From contig NZ_OY782186.1 of NCBI RefSeq assembly GCF_963677685.1, forward strand, positions 1,550,001 through 1,614,000: a DNA stretch of 64,000 bases, written 5' to 3'. Source of the DNA: an uncultured Bacteroides sp. (GTDB lineage Bacteria > Bacteroidota > Bacteroidia > Bacteroidales > Bacteroidaceae). Below are positions 36,032 to 45,692 of this stretch, piece after piece; position 1 is the stretch's first letter; the number at the start of each line of letters is the position of its first letter. The notes under the pieces were generated by a model, which did not search any database, was not told the DNA's origin, and was given only the letters and a program-made list of their open reading frames with translations. The position numbers were made by a program, and so were the translations under genes.

Positions 36032-38434
36032 ATGAAAGAAGAAGTAAACAACGAAAACAAATATTCGGATTCAGGAGAATCCCTAAATATACAAGAATTG
36101 ATATTTAGATATTTAGCTTATTGGCCTTGGTTTGTCGCTTCCGTTATCGCTTGCTTGGCAATAGCTTATGTCTATCTTAAATTTACGGTGCCGGTATATA
36201 ACATTTCCGCCACTATTATGATTAAGGATGATAAGAAAGGAGGGCAGATGAGTAGTGAAATGTCCGCTTTTCAAGACTTAGGGCTGTTTGCTGATAATAC
36301 CAATTTTGATAATGAAATAGAAGTGTTGAAAGCAAAATCGCTCATCAAACAGGTGGTTTATGAATTAAATACCTATTGCCGATACAGTGTTAGAACAGGC
36401 TTTGTAAAATCTGATATCTATACTCAAAGTCCACTACTTATTACCATGGATCCTACGGATAATGATTCAATGAAAGGTTCATTGGAGATGGAGATTAAGA
36501 TGCTTCCCGATTCTTCTATTACAGTGAGTGGCACTTACTACTCCGATGAGGAAAAAAGCTTTGAACAGACGGTGAAGACGCTTCCAGGTTTTATTACGAC
36601 CCCTGTAGGGAGACTCACTGTCGCTTATCGTACGGATGTCCCTTTACTTCTGGATGAAGATCTTTTTGTCACCGTTGCCCCTGCTATTAGTGTTGCAAAA
36701 GGGTATTTGGGTAGCTTAGATATATCCCCTACTTCTAAAACGACCTCTGTGGCCATACTATCCTTTAAAAATAGCAATAAACAACGGGGTCAAGATTTCT
36801 TGAATAAATTGGTTGAAGTTTACAATCGAGACACCAATACGGATAAAAATATCGTAGGTATCAAGACAGAACAATTTATTAACGACCGTATTGCCATCAT
36901 CTCAGGGGAATTAGGGAATACCGAAGAGCAGTTGGAATCTTATAAACGAGATGCTGGATTGACCGATATCAAACAAGATGCTCAACTCTATTTGCAAGAA
37001 AACTCTGAATATGAGCAGAAGAAGATAGAGAATGGTACTCAGATCAATCTTATCAATTATCTGAACGAATATGTTCGCAATCCTGCCAATACTGATGCAG
37101 TGATTCCTGCCAATGTAGGCTTGCAAGATGTTTCTCTATCTGCCCTTATTAATACTTATAACGAACAAGTTTTGGAACGAGACCGCCTATTACGCACTTC
37201 TTCTCCTAATAACCCTGTGATACAAAACCTGAATACAGGTATTCGTGCTCTTCACGGTAATATTCTTGCTTCTATCACTTCCGTCCGCAAAGGGCTATTG
37301 ATTACCAAAGACGATATTGATCGTCAGGCAGGAAAGTTCTCTACTCGCATTACTAATGCGCCACAGCAAGAACGCATTCTTACTAGCATTTCTCGTCAGC
37401 AGGAGATCAAGTCTGGTCTATACCTCATGCTGTTACAAAAGAGAGAAGAGAACTCTATTACCATGGCGGCTACTGCAGATAATGCCAAACTGATTGATGC
37501 ACCTTTAGCAGACAGTGCACCGGTGTCTCCTAGGAGTAAAATAATAATGTTAGTGGCTTTTGTTTTAGGCTTGGGTATTCCGGTTGGTATTCTCTATTTG
37601 TTTGATTTACTACAATATAAGATCGCTACTCGTCACGATGTGGAAAAGCTCACTACGCTGCCCATATTGGGTGATGTGCCTCTTAATACCGATTCTAAAA
37701 GTCGTACTATCGTGGTGCATGAGAACAAGAACAATTTAATGTCCGAAGCTTTTCGTAGTTTGCGTACTAACTTGCAGTTTATGCTTGGCACTCCCGATCG
37801 AAAAGTTATTCTATTTACTTCTACATCTCCCGGAGAAGGAAAGACTTTTATTTCTACCAATATGGCTGTTAGCTTAGCTCTTTTAGGAAAAAAAGTGTTG
37901 ATGGTTGGTTTAGATATTCGTAAACCTCGTTTGGCAGAGCATTTTGGCTTTAATAAAAAGGCGGATGGAATTACCAAATATCTATCCGGGGGTACTGATG
38001 ATCTGAATTCGTTGATAATTAAATCCAATGTCACAGAAAATTTGCAAATACTTCATGCCGGAGTCATTCCTCCCAATCCTGCCGAATTACTTGCGAGTCC
38101 ACGCTTAGAACAAGCTATGGAGTTACTGCGTAAAGAGTTTGATTATATTCTTCTTGATAGTGCGCCCGTAGGCTTTATTACGGATCCTCTTATAGCAGGG
38201 CGTGTAGCAGATCTCTCTATTTATGTTTGCCGTTCGGAGGTTACGCATAAGAGTGACTTTGAGTTAGTCAACACCTTGCGTAAGGAACATAAATTGCCTC
38301 ATATTGCCGTTGTAGTTAATGCCGTTGATTTAGAAAATAAGCGCTATGGTTATGGTAAGTATGGTTATGGTCATTATGGAAAGAAGTATGGCTACGGTTA
38401 CGGCTATGGATATGCGGATGCAAAAAAAAAATAG
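36032..38434 (+). CDS. Wzc-like polysaccharide copolymerase and tyrosine kinase
   Basis: 800-residue inner-membrane protein controlling capsule chain length and export. A Wzz domain with a first membrane helix lies at about 29-50. A long periplasmic coiled region follows (to about 500), with GNTEEQLESYKRDAGL. A second helix is at about 508-528 (IIMLVAFVLGLGIPVGIL). The BY-kinase domain has Walker A TSTSPGEGKTFISTN, Walker A' VLMVGLDIRKPRL and Walker B YILLDSAPVG. The last 30 residues form a dense Tyr/Gly tail, starting KRYGYGKYGYGHYGKKYGYG. This tail is the expected autophosphorylation site. The gene is complete and belongs to the operon. Confidence 0.94.
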   Translation: MKEEVNNENKYSDSGESLNIQELIFRYLAYWPWFVASVIACLAIAYVYLKFTVPVYNISATIMIKDDKKGGQMSSEMSAFQDLGLFADNTNFDNEIEVLKAKSLIKQVVYELNTYCRYSVRTGFVKSDIYTQSPLLITMDPTDNDSMKGSLEMEIKMLPDSSITVSGTYYSDEEKSFEQTVKTLPGFITTPVGRLTVAYRTDVPLLLDEDLFVTVAPAISVAKGYLGSLDISPTSKTTSVAILSFKNSNKQRGQDFLNKLVEVYNRDTNTDKNIVGIKTEQFINDRIAIISGELGNTEEQLESYKRDAGLTDIKQDAQLYLQENSEYEQKKIENGTQINLINYLNEYVRNPANTDAVIPANVGLQDVSLSALINTYNEQVLERDRLLRTSSPNNPVIQNLNTGIRALHGNILASITSVRKGLLITKDDIDRQAGKFSTRITNAPQQERILTSISRQQEIKSGLYLMLLQKREENSITMAATADNAKLIDAPLADSAPVSPRSKIIMLVAFVLGLGIPVGILYLFDLLQYKIATRHDVEKLTTLPILGDVPLNTDSKSRTIVVHENKNNLMSEAFRSLRTNLQFMLGTPDRKVILFTSTSPGEGKTFISTNMAVSLALLGKKVLMVGLDIRKPRLAEHFGFNKKADGITKYLSGGTDDLNSLIIKSNVTENLQILHAGVIPPNPAELLASPRLEQAMELLRKEFDYILLDSAPVGFITDPLIAGRVADLSIYVCRSEVTHKSDFELVNTLRKEHKLPHIAVVVNAVDLENKRYGYGKYGYGHYGKKYGYGYGYGYADAKKK

Positions 38435-38469
38435 TTTGAGTTTTGCTAATAAAACAAATTATATTCTAG

Positions 38470-39684
38470 ATGGAAAAAAAACTATTGATATCTAATGCAC
38501 CACTATATAATGGAAATAGAGGTTGTGTTGCCTTAACTTATTCTATAATGTATCTTCTTTATCAAGAAGCTCGATCTAATGGAATTGAATTAACTTTTTT
38601 TCTTTCAAATAGTGGTAATGCAGCAAAGGAGAATGGAAGTATTTCTATAGGTGATGTAGAAATACCATTTTTGAATATAGAGCCGCTTTCATTTGATATT
38701 CGGGACTTAATAAAACTTGTTTTTAAGCCTCATAGATTACTTCAAAGTATTAAAGCATATCGTTCAGTTGATTATATGCTGGATATTGGGCAAGGTGATA
38801 GTTTTGCTGATATTTATGGCGTAAGGAGGTTTAATTTAATCTTCAAGAGTCATCAAATAGCACATTTTCTAAAAAAGAAATTTTGTATTTTGCCACAAAC
38901 GATTGGCCCTTTTAAAGCTCCTTTAATAAAGAAGAAAGCCAATAGGAGTATTAATCAATCTGATTTAGTTTTTGTTCGTGATAGACAAAGTTTTGATTAT
39001 GTGCTTGCTAATACACAGCAAAAGAATGTTTTTGAAATAACTGATGTGGCTTTTTTTATGCCTTTTGTAAAAAAAGATTTTTCTAAAGATTTTACTCATG
39101 TTGGTCTCAATATTTCAGCACTTTTATGGCATGGAGGTTATACTAAGAATAATCAGTTTGGACTAACTGTCGATTATCCGATTTTAATAAAGAAAATAAT
39201 TGATTATTTTCTTACTATGGATAATGTTAGAGTTCATTTAATTCCACATGTTGTTAACAGTGAGTATAGCATTGAAAATGATTATGCCGTATCTTTCCAA
39301 ATTAGTGAAGAGTATAATAATCCAAATATAATCTTAGCACCTTTATTTTTAACTCCTATTATAGCTAAAAACTATATAGCTGGGATGGATTTTTTTATGG
39401 GAGCTCGAATGCATGCTACGATTGCAGCTTTCTCTTCAGAGGTGCCCGTCTATCCAATGGCATATAGTCGAAAATTTAATGGACTTTTTATGGATACTTT
39501 AGATTATAAATACATGGGCGATATGCTTACTCAGAGTGTTGATGAGATAATGCATGGCATTAAAAAGAGTTTTGAACAGAGAACTTTTTTGAAAGAATTA
39601 ATAGAAGGCAGAATGAAGGGTACTGTGCAAGATAGAAAGACTCTTTTTATAAGTAATATAGTCGATTTTCTGCATTTTAATTAG
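38470..39684 (+). CDS. Polysaccharide pyruvyl transferase family protein
   Basis: 404-residue cytoplasmic protein of the pyruvyl transferase family (CsaB/WcaK-like GT-B fold), which adds a pyruvate ketal to a sugar of the repeat unit. Supporting segments are NGNRGCVALTYSIMYLLYQ near the start, YMLDIGQGDSFADIYG, FCILPQTIGPFK, SDLVFVRDRQSFDYV and the late ARMHATIAAFSSEVPVYPMAYSRKFNG. It is the first of the AT-rich, strain-specific genes of the capsule locus. The acceptor sugar is unknown. Confidence 0.88.
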   Translation: MEKKLLISNAPLYNGNRGCVALTYSIMYLLYQEARSNGIELTFFLSNSGNAAKENGSISIGDVEIPFLNIEPLSFDIRDLIKLVFKPHRLLQSIKAYRSVDYMLDIGQGDSFADIYGVRRFNLIFKSHQIAHFLKKKFCILPQTIGPFKAPLIKKKANRSINQSDLVFVRDRQSFDYVLANTQQKNVFEITDVAFFMPFVKKDFSKDFTHVGLNISALLWHGGYTKNNQFGLTVDYPILIKKIIDYFLTMDNVRVHLIPHVVNSEYSIENDYAVSFQISEEYNNPNIILAPLFLTPIIAKNYIAGMDFFMGARMHATIAAFSSEVPVYPMAYSRKFNGLFMDTLDYKYMGDMLTQSVDEIMHGIKKSFEQRTFLKELIEGRMKGTVQDRKTLFISNIVDFLHFN

Positions 39685-40004
39685 GACACAGGATAAATAT
39701 AATCGAAAGAAAAATTGTAGTAATGAGTTTATGGAGATCCTACAGTTGTTATAATAGAATAGGTTGGAATGATAAAAAAATGTAGTAAGCAAAAAAATAA
39801 ATAAATAGTCCATTTCTAAAAACCTTGGCGTAAGATATTCGCTAAATAGTATAAAGTATTGTAACTATAGATTTGTTAATTGAGGGTGATGTTGCTAATT
39901 TCATTGTTGGACAGACTATTGTTTGTGATGGAGGATATTCTTTGAAATGAAGAAGTTCTTATTTATAACATTTTCTTATGTTTAATAATAAAAAATAAAA
40001 TAAT
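39685..40004 (+). other. 320-base gap with decayed sequence
   Basis: Apart from the short dehydrogenase remnant at 39882-39950, nothing recognisable is found. No promoter or terminator is clear. Confidence 0.4.
39882..39950 (+). pseudogene. Short-chain dehydrogenase remnant (C-terminal end only)
   Basis: The frame reads EGDVANFIVGQTIVCDGGYS followed by LK and a stop. This is the typical C-terminus of a classical short-chain dehydrogenase (the ITGQTIxVDGGYS motif). No upstream part survives. It lies just before the MenD-like gene, so a dehydrogenase may once have worked with it. Confidence 0.75.
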
Positions 40005-41759
40005 ATGTATACACAGTATAAAAGTATTTGTATTCTTATAGCTCTATTAAAGGAGCATAACATTAGGCATGTCGTTATATCTCCTGGAAGCAGAATGAGA
40101 GATTTTTTGTTATCTGTTGAGGAAGACCCATTTTTTACCTGTTACTCAGTGGTTGATGAACGTAGTGCTGCTTACTTTGCTATTGGGATCTCCCAAGAAT
40201 TAAATGTTCCTGTGGCTATAACATGTACTTCAAGTACAGCTACTACCAATTATTTACCAGGTATAACAGAAGCATTTTACCAAGGAGTTCCACTATTAGT
40301 TTTGACAGGCGATAGAGATCCGTATATGTTGGGGCAACAAGAAGATCAGATGATTGATCAAATCAATATGTATGGAAAAGTTGTAAGAAAGTTTGTTCAG
40401 TTACCTATAGTTAACACTGATGCGGATTTTTGGTATTGCGAGCGATTAATTAATGAAGCAATACTTGAACTTGATCATAGAGGAAAAGGCCCTGTACAAA
40501 TAAATGTTCCTGTTCCTGCGATAATAACATGGCCCACTGAATATGTTGATTCTCTTCCAGAAGTACGTGTGATAAAGCGGGTTACTTTTAAGGAGGACAA
40601 AACAGAAATGTTACAAGAAAAGTTGCAGGAAATAAAGAATGCACAAAAAATACTTGTCTTGATCGGACAAAAAACAAATTCTGTTCAAGAAGAGCTTTTT
40701 ATACGTTTCTTCAAAAAATATAATTGTGTGTTTCATGCTGAGCATATGGGAAATCTTAATATTGAGGGTAAAATTAATCTAGCAATGTTAAGTCAAGGAC
40801 TGTTAGATACTGAATTTGACGATTTTCTTCCTGATGTAGTTATATCTTGCTATGGTACACTTGGTATTTCTCGTAATTTGAAAGAAACTTTTCGTAAAAA
40901 GAAAATCAATCATTGGCTTATTAATGAAAATGGTAATGTAGTAGATGCATATAAAAACTTGACTACTATATTTGAGTGTGAGCCAACTTTTTTCTTTAAT
41001 TATTTTATAGAACATGCAGAAGTTGATTTAAAGAATAATGAAGTTTATTATAATAAATGGTTAGAAAAATATCAGGCAATATCAATACCTGATACTCCAT
41101 TTTCTCATGTATCAGTTATTCGTGATTTTTTAAAGAGAATGCCAGAAAAGAGTTTGTTGCATTTAAGTATTCTTAATAGCATTCGTATTAGTCACTTTTT
41201 TGAATTACCTGCAGATACAAGAGTTTATGCCAATATAGGCACTGATGGAATTGATGGATGTATGTCTACTTTTTTTGGGCAATCTGTTGTCTCTCAACGT
41301 TTGTCTTTTTTAATAATAGGAGATTTAAGCTTTTTTTATGATATGAACTCTCTTAGAATTAGGCATATAAGAAATAATGTTCGAATATTATTAATAAATA
41401 ATTATGGAGGTAATGAATTTTATCAACAGCCAATAAGATCAACAACTGATAATAGTATTGGTGCAAAGCACGGAAATAAAGCGGAAGGATGGGCTGAAAG
41501 TGTTGGCTTTCATTATATGACTGCACAAAATGAACAGGAGTATAATAGTAAGTTAAATGATTTTTTTAAACCGGTTTCTGATACTCCTGTTTTATTCGAG
41601 GTTTTTACTAAACAAATGACTGATGTTGATTCTCTGAGATTAGTACAAAAGAGTATCAGAAATATTTTTGATAAAAATGCTGCATTGAAAAATACTGTTC
41701 GTTCAGTACTTGGTGAAACTGGCATTAAGACAATCAAAAATATATTAGGAAAAAAGTAA
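40005..41759 (+). CDS. MenD-like thiamine-diphosphate enzyme of the capsule locus
   Basis: 584-residue thiamine-diphosphate-dependent enzyme related to MenD. The N-terminal domain begins VVISPGSRMRDFLL and has the cofactor-activating glutamate in SVVDERSAAYFAIGISQ (Glu52), then TCTSSTATTNYLPGITEAFY. The C-terminal domain has the ThDP/magnesium motif GDLSFFYDMNSL and ILLINNYGGNEFYQ. True MenD belongs to menaquinone synthesis, and no other men gene is here. Its place between capsule transferases suggests it makes an unusual acid or branched sugar precursor. The residues that bind isochorismate are not conserved in an obvious way. An extra basic tail (TGIKTIKNILGKK) ends the protein. The reaction is unknown. 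Confidence 0.8.
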   Translation: MYTQYKSICILIALLKEHNIRHVVISPGSRMRDFLLSVEEDPFFTCYSVVDERSAAYFAIGISQELNVPVAITCTSSTATTNYLPGITEAFYQGVPLLVLTGDRDPYMLGQQEDQMIDQINMYGKVVRKFVQLPIVNTDADFWYCERLINEAILELDHRGKGPVQINVPVPAIITWPTEYVDSLPEVRVIKRVTFKEDKTEMLQEKLQEIKNAQKILVLIGQKTNSVQEELFIRFFKKYNCVFHAEHMGNLNIEGKINLAMLSQGLLDTEFDDFLPDVVISCYGTLGISRNLKETFRKKKINHWLINENGNVVDAYKNLTTIFECEPTFFFNYFIEHAEVDLKNNEVYYNKWLEKYQAISIPDTPFSHVSVIRDFLKRMPEKSLLHLSILNSIRISHFFELPADTRVYANIGTDGIDGCMSTFFGQSVVSQRLSFLIIGDLSFFYDMNSLRIRHIRNNVRILLINNYGGNEFYQQPIRSTTDNSIGAKHGNKAEGWAESVGFHYMTAQNEQEYNSKLNDFFKPVSDTPVLFEVFTKQMTDVDSLRLVQKSIRNIFDKNAALKNTVRSVLGETGIKTIKNILGKK

Positions 41760-41766
41760 TATTTGA

Positions 41767-42576
41767 ATGCACGAAAAAATGAAATTTCTATATGATAAAA
41801 TCCGAAATAAAAAGATTCTTTAGGCATATTTGCAAATGATCCTGTAGCATCTATGTTAACAGAATATAGAGTAATTGAAGTCTTTCCTATTTTTATTCTT
41901 TCAATAGGAGGTTCACTTATTTCTATTTTATTGCCAAAAACAGCGCAAGCTATTCAGAGGAATGATAGAAAGGCTATTGAGAAAATGGCTTATGATGGCA
42001 CCAAATATTCTAATATATTGGTGGCGCTCATGTGTTTTCCTATTATATTAAATGCTCAAAGTTTACTCACAGTGTATGTCGGTGAAAGTTATGTGCACTT
42101 AGGGATTGGGCTGTCTATATGGGTATTTACATTGACCTTATTCCTGCATAAATACACCAGTAGCAAGTTTAGTGTTAGCAACAGGTAGAATTCGAATGCT
42201 CGTATATAGTTCTGCTATTGCTTGTGTTATATCAATGATTATTAACGCCGTTCTGACTAATAATTATGGAGTCGGTTCTGCTGTAATTGGTTATTTAGCC
42301 TATGTAATTATTCAAGTATTGTTTTATTACTTTTATTTTATCCATAAAATACTGGGATTGAAGTCAATGAGGGTATTTAAATCGTTTATTATTCCAACAT
42401 TTATAGGTTTTGGAATAATGCTTTTAGTTTCGTTTGTTAAACTACAAACTAGCTCATTGATATTGGAAATGATTGTTAAAACAATATTATGGATAGTACT
42501 TTATTTCTTATTGCTTGTTGCTTTTAAAATTATCGATATCAGAAAAATGCAATTTGACTTGCTGCATAAAAAATGA
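41767..42576 (+). pseudogene. Wzx-type flippase, destroyed by internal deletion and frameshift
   Basis: The first 18 codons (MHEKMKFLYDKIRNKKIL, 41767-41820) look like a flippase N-terminus and end at TAG. Directly after, in another frame, GIFANDPVASMLTEYRVIEV continues as the second half of a flippase (IGGSLISILLPKTAQAIQ). At about 42175 the frame shifts again, and the rest (RIRMLVYSSAIACVISMIIN to 42576) follows in the third segment. More than 200 residues are missing at the first junction. The protein cannot be functional. An intact flippase is at 57414. Confidence 0.8.
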
Positions 42577-42603
42577 TAGAAGCAATATTAATAATTTTAC
42601 AAT

Positions 42604-43854
42604 ATGAAAAGGATAAATCTAATAATACTATATCTGTTTCCATTGGTACTTTTTCAATTTTACAGTTATGTAGGCTTTAGTCAATTTGTAGTTAAGCTAT
42701 TGTCTTTTGTTTCTGTTCCATTACTTCTGATATATGTCTCTGATGTTTTGTTTCAACAAAATAATACAACACGTTATTTTAAGATAATGCGATGGATATT
42801 CTTCTCTACAATATTATCTATGTTCATGGCATGGATATTTTGGGGGCAATCGATAGTACTTGGTTATAGAGTGACTGCAGGAATGTTGGGGTTAATTTAC
42901 TTCTTTTTTCTTTGTAAAGTAAAGCCTTCAATAAAAGAATTAGAGCGCATGATATGGATATTTTCTTTTGTTTATATTCTATTATGGTTGTATGGAATGA
43001 GCAAGGCGCCTCAGCTTATTTTTGGCTTTGACTCAGACAGAGAACTTGATGATTCTAGAGGTATTTTTCGTTTGATTATTGTAGGTAAATCATTTATCGT
43101 TGCAGCCTTTTTCTTGTCATTAAATAAATTTTCAGTTTTGAAAAAGAAAAAATATTTAATATTTGCCATTTTCTTTTTTATTTTTATTGTGTTGCAGGTT
43201 GTAAGGCAAATCATTATCATTTCTTTTCTTGTCAGTTTGTATTATATACTTAGAAACAATAAAAGGATGTGGCTGTATTTTGCATTAGCTTTTATGGTAT
43301 TGTCTGTAACTCCACAAATTATAAAGATTAATGATGATAGTGTTTTGGGAAAACTTATTGCTCTCTCTGAAAATCAGGCTGAAAATCAGCGTAATGGAGA
43401 TGAAAATATACGTGTGCAAGAATATAAATTCTTTTTTGCTGATTATTCCAAAAACATGTTAACTAACATTCTGGGCAATGGCGTTGCGCATTCTGAGAGT
43501 TCTTATGGGCATTATCTTGAACATGTTCAAGATATGAAAAGATATTTCTTAAGTGATGTAGGATATGCTAAAATGTTTGTTATCAATGGACTATTAGGTT
43601 TATTTCTTTATTTCTTATTGTTTGTGAAGATATTATTCCAAAGTATTTCTGAAAATAATATGTTTGCTAAATTATTTATGATTTATATGATTCCAGCAAA
43701 TATTGCTGCAGATTGGTATGCCAAACCAGATGGAATAATCATTATTTGTATATGTGTGTATGTTTTGAATATGGATACTAATACAATATTATGTAGTAAG
43801 AATAGATTTGACGAAGTATACAATAGCAATATATTAGCATATAAAGCGTTTTAA
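42604..43854 (+). CDS. O-antigen/capsule polymerase (Wzy-like), multi-pass membrane protein
   Basis: 416 residues, mostly membrane helices (about ten), such as LIILYLFPLVLFQFYSYVGF and YLIFAIFFFIFIVLQVV. A larger hydrophilic loop lies between about 255 and 315 (GKLIALSENQAENQRNGDEN). This plan, and the position among transferases next to a flippase, fit a Wzy polymerase that joins repeat units on the periplasmic face. Wzy proteins share little sequence, so the call rests on topology and context. The gene is AT-rich like its neighbours. Confidence 0.7.
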   Translation: MKRINLIILYLFPLVLFQFYSYVGFSQFVVKLLSFVSVPLLLIYVSDVLFQQNNTTRYFKIMRWIFFSTILSMFMAWIFWGQSIVLGYRVTAGMLGLIYFFFLCKVKPSIKELERMIWIFSFVYILLWLYGMSKAPQLIFGFDSDRELDDSRGIFRLIIVGKSFIVAAFFLSLNKFSVLKKKKYLIFAIFFFIFIVLQVVRQIIIISFLVSLYYILRNNKRMWLYFALAFMVLSVTPQIIKINDDSVLGKLIALSENQAENQRNGDENIRVQEYKFFFADYSKNMLTNILGNGVAHSESSYGHYLEHVQDMKRYFLSDVGYAKMFVINGLLGLFLYFLLFVKILFQSISENNMFAKLFMIYMIPANIAADWYAKPDGIIIICICVYVLNMDTNTILCSKNRFDEVYNSNILAYKAF

Positions 43855-44098
43855 AAAAATAGTTGTATTCAGAATATTCTTAATTAGACTTATCTTTGAT
43901 TAGATAATTTAGTGAATGCTAAAGTCCTAATTAGGCGGATTTCTATGTTTGATTCACATAATGCTTAGTCTGTTTATAAATCATTCTATTAAATGAGTGG
44001 AAATAAATCGAATGGACAAATAGAATTGGAAATTTACTATTTAATGTAGTGAGACTTTAGAATATTTAATTATTATAATAATATTATTGGAACTATTT

Positions 44099-44992
44099 AT
44101 GATCGGTATCGTCGTTGTTAATTATAAAAATGAAGATTTAACTATCAAATTTGTAAATCAAGAATTATCTAAAATTAATTCTGAAAAAGTTATAGTAATT
44201 GTTGATAATGAATCTACATCTACTTCTTCTGAATATCTTAAATCTAGCCTTAATGCTCAGTTTGAAGATGAAGCGTTGTCATCTTCAAATCTATATGTTC
44301 TAAGGAATAACGACAATTTAGGCTTTGCAAAAGGAAATAATTCAGCGATAGAGTTCCTTACTAATTATTATAGATGCGAGTTCTTTTTATTTATAAATAA
44401 TGATATCGTATTTAAGGATAATAATGCAATAGATTATCTTATTTGTAAATTAAATTCATTTGATAAGACTATTTCTATGATTGGTCCAAGGGTTATTGGA
44501 TTAGATGGATGTGACCAATCACCTCTTTATTATGTTTCTATTTTTAGAAAATGGTTCTGGGGATTGTGGCTAAAATCGTTCTTTACGAACTCTTCTTTAA
44601 ATAAAGTATTTGGAGGAGAAGAATTTAACAAGACGGAAGGAATATGTTACTCGATAATGGGAAGTTGTATTTTAGTGAGAGCATCTGATTTCTTGGAAGT
44701 TGATATGTTTGACGAAAAAACTTTTTTATTTGGAGAAGAATTTATCTTAGCTGAGCGCTTGAAAAAAAAAGCTAAAATGATTTATTATGATTCTTCAACA
44801 TGTGTTATCCATTACCATAATCAGAGTATAGGTAAGAAATTTAATTCTTCTCAAAAATTGCTTTTACAATTTGATAGTGATTCTTACTATTATAGAACAT
44901 ATAAAAATATATCATTGATGAGTCTCTTTATTTGTAAAGTATCACTATTTATTAGACTTTTTATATCTAAAATTATGATGAAAAATGAATAA
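44099..44992 (+). CDS. Family 2 glycosyltransferase
   Basis: 298-residue GT-A fold enzyme of the rhamnosyltransferase-like GT2 group. It starts MIGIVVVNYKNEDLTIKFVN and has NLGFAKGNNSAIEFL and the metal-binding FLFINNDIVF. A later FLFGEEFILAERLKKK is the probable catalytic-base region. The frame reaches a TTG at 44087, but the ATG at 44099 begins exactly at the nucleotide-binding strand and is preferred. It overlaps the acyltransferase gene by 8 bases. Donor and acceptor are unknown; dTDP-rhamnose is available from the same operon. Confidence 0.88.
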   Translation: MIGIVVVNYKNEDLTIKFVNQELSKINSEKVIVIVDNESTSTSSEYLKSSLNAQFEDEALSSSNLYVLRNNDNLGFAKGNNSAIEFLTNYYRCEFFLFINNDIVFKDNNAIDYLICKLNSFDKTISMIGPRVIGLDGCDQSPLYYVSIFRKWFWGLWLKSFFTNSSLNKVFGGEEFNKTEGICYSIMGSCILVRASDFLEVDMFDEKTFLFGEEFILAERLKKKAKMIYYDSSTCVIHYHNQSIGKKFNSSQKLLLQFDSDSYYYRTYKNISLMSLFICKVSLFIRLFISKIMMKNE

Positions 44993-45692
44993 GTTGTTGA
45001 AATTATTTAGAATATTAAGATTCATATTTCATGATATATATTTTAACTTTAGATACCTTCCTTGTAAGCAAGCTATTCATTTGCCTATTCTTCTATATAG
45101 CCCTCATTTTGAATCTTGTAGAGGTAAGATTATTATAAAAAGTAAATCTGTACATTTTGGTATGATTCAGCTAGGATTCCCTAATAATCATAGCAATTTG
45201 GATGGTATTATTATCTATAATTCTGGAGGAATACTTGAATTTGTTGGTGATGGGACCTTTTTTATTGGTTCATCATCTGTTTTATCTGTAGGGAAAAAAG
45301 GTTATTTATCTTTTGAGAAAAATATATCTGCTTCTCAATCACACTTTCTATGCGATTACAGAATGATTTTTCATGAAAATTGCACTATTGGTAGTAGGTG
45401 TACTTTTATGGATTGTGATTTCCATGCTATAAAAAATATAGTTACGGGTGAAAAAAAACTTCCTTACAAATTAGTGGAGATTGGCTCTAATAATTGGTTT
45501 GGATTTGAATGTATGATAATGAAAGGGACTTCTACTTCTGATAATATTATAGTCGGTAGTAGGAGCTTATTAAATAAAAATTATCAGAACTCTACTTATA
45601 GTATCTTAGCAGGAAGTCCTGCTAAGATAATTAAAAAAGGGTATTATAGAGATTTTGATGATCAAATTTTTAATATCAATAAATATGAATGA
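44985..45692 (+). CDS. Hexapeptide-repeat acyltransferase
   Basis: 235 residues with left-handed beta-helix repeats, for example TFFIGSSSVLSVGKKGYLSF and CTIGSRCTFMDCDFHAI. The typical ending WFGFECMIMKGTSTSDNIIV ... SILAGSPAKIIKKG follows. This matches O-acetyltransferases of the LbetaH class that modify a sugar of the capsule. The likely catalytic His is in DCDFHAI. It overlaps both neighbours (8 bases each), so it is translated in step with the two transferases. Confidence 0.85.
   Translation: MNKLLKLFRILRFIFHDIYFNFRYLPCKQAIHLPILLYSPHFESCRGKIIIKSKSVHFGMIQLGFPNNHSNLDGIIIYNSGGILEFVGDGTFFIGSSSVLSVGKKGYLSFEKNISASQSHFLCDYRMIFHENCTIGSRCTFMDCDFHAIKNIVTGEKKLPYKLVEIGSNNWFGFECMIMKGTSTSDNIIVGSRSLLNKNYQNSTYSILAGSPAKIIKKGYYRDFDDQIFNINKYE

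Noticed and set aside
41853..42188. A separate small membrane protein gene starting at the ATG at 41853.
   Set aside because: The reading frame continues upstream of that ATG with flippase-like sequence and the next frame carries on the same protein, so it is a fragment of one broken flippase.
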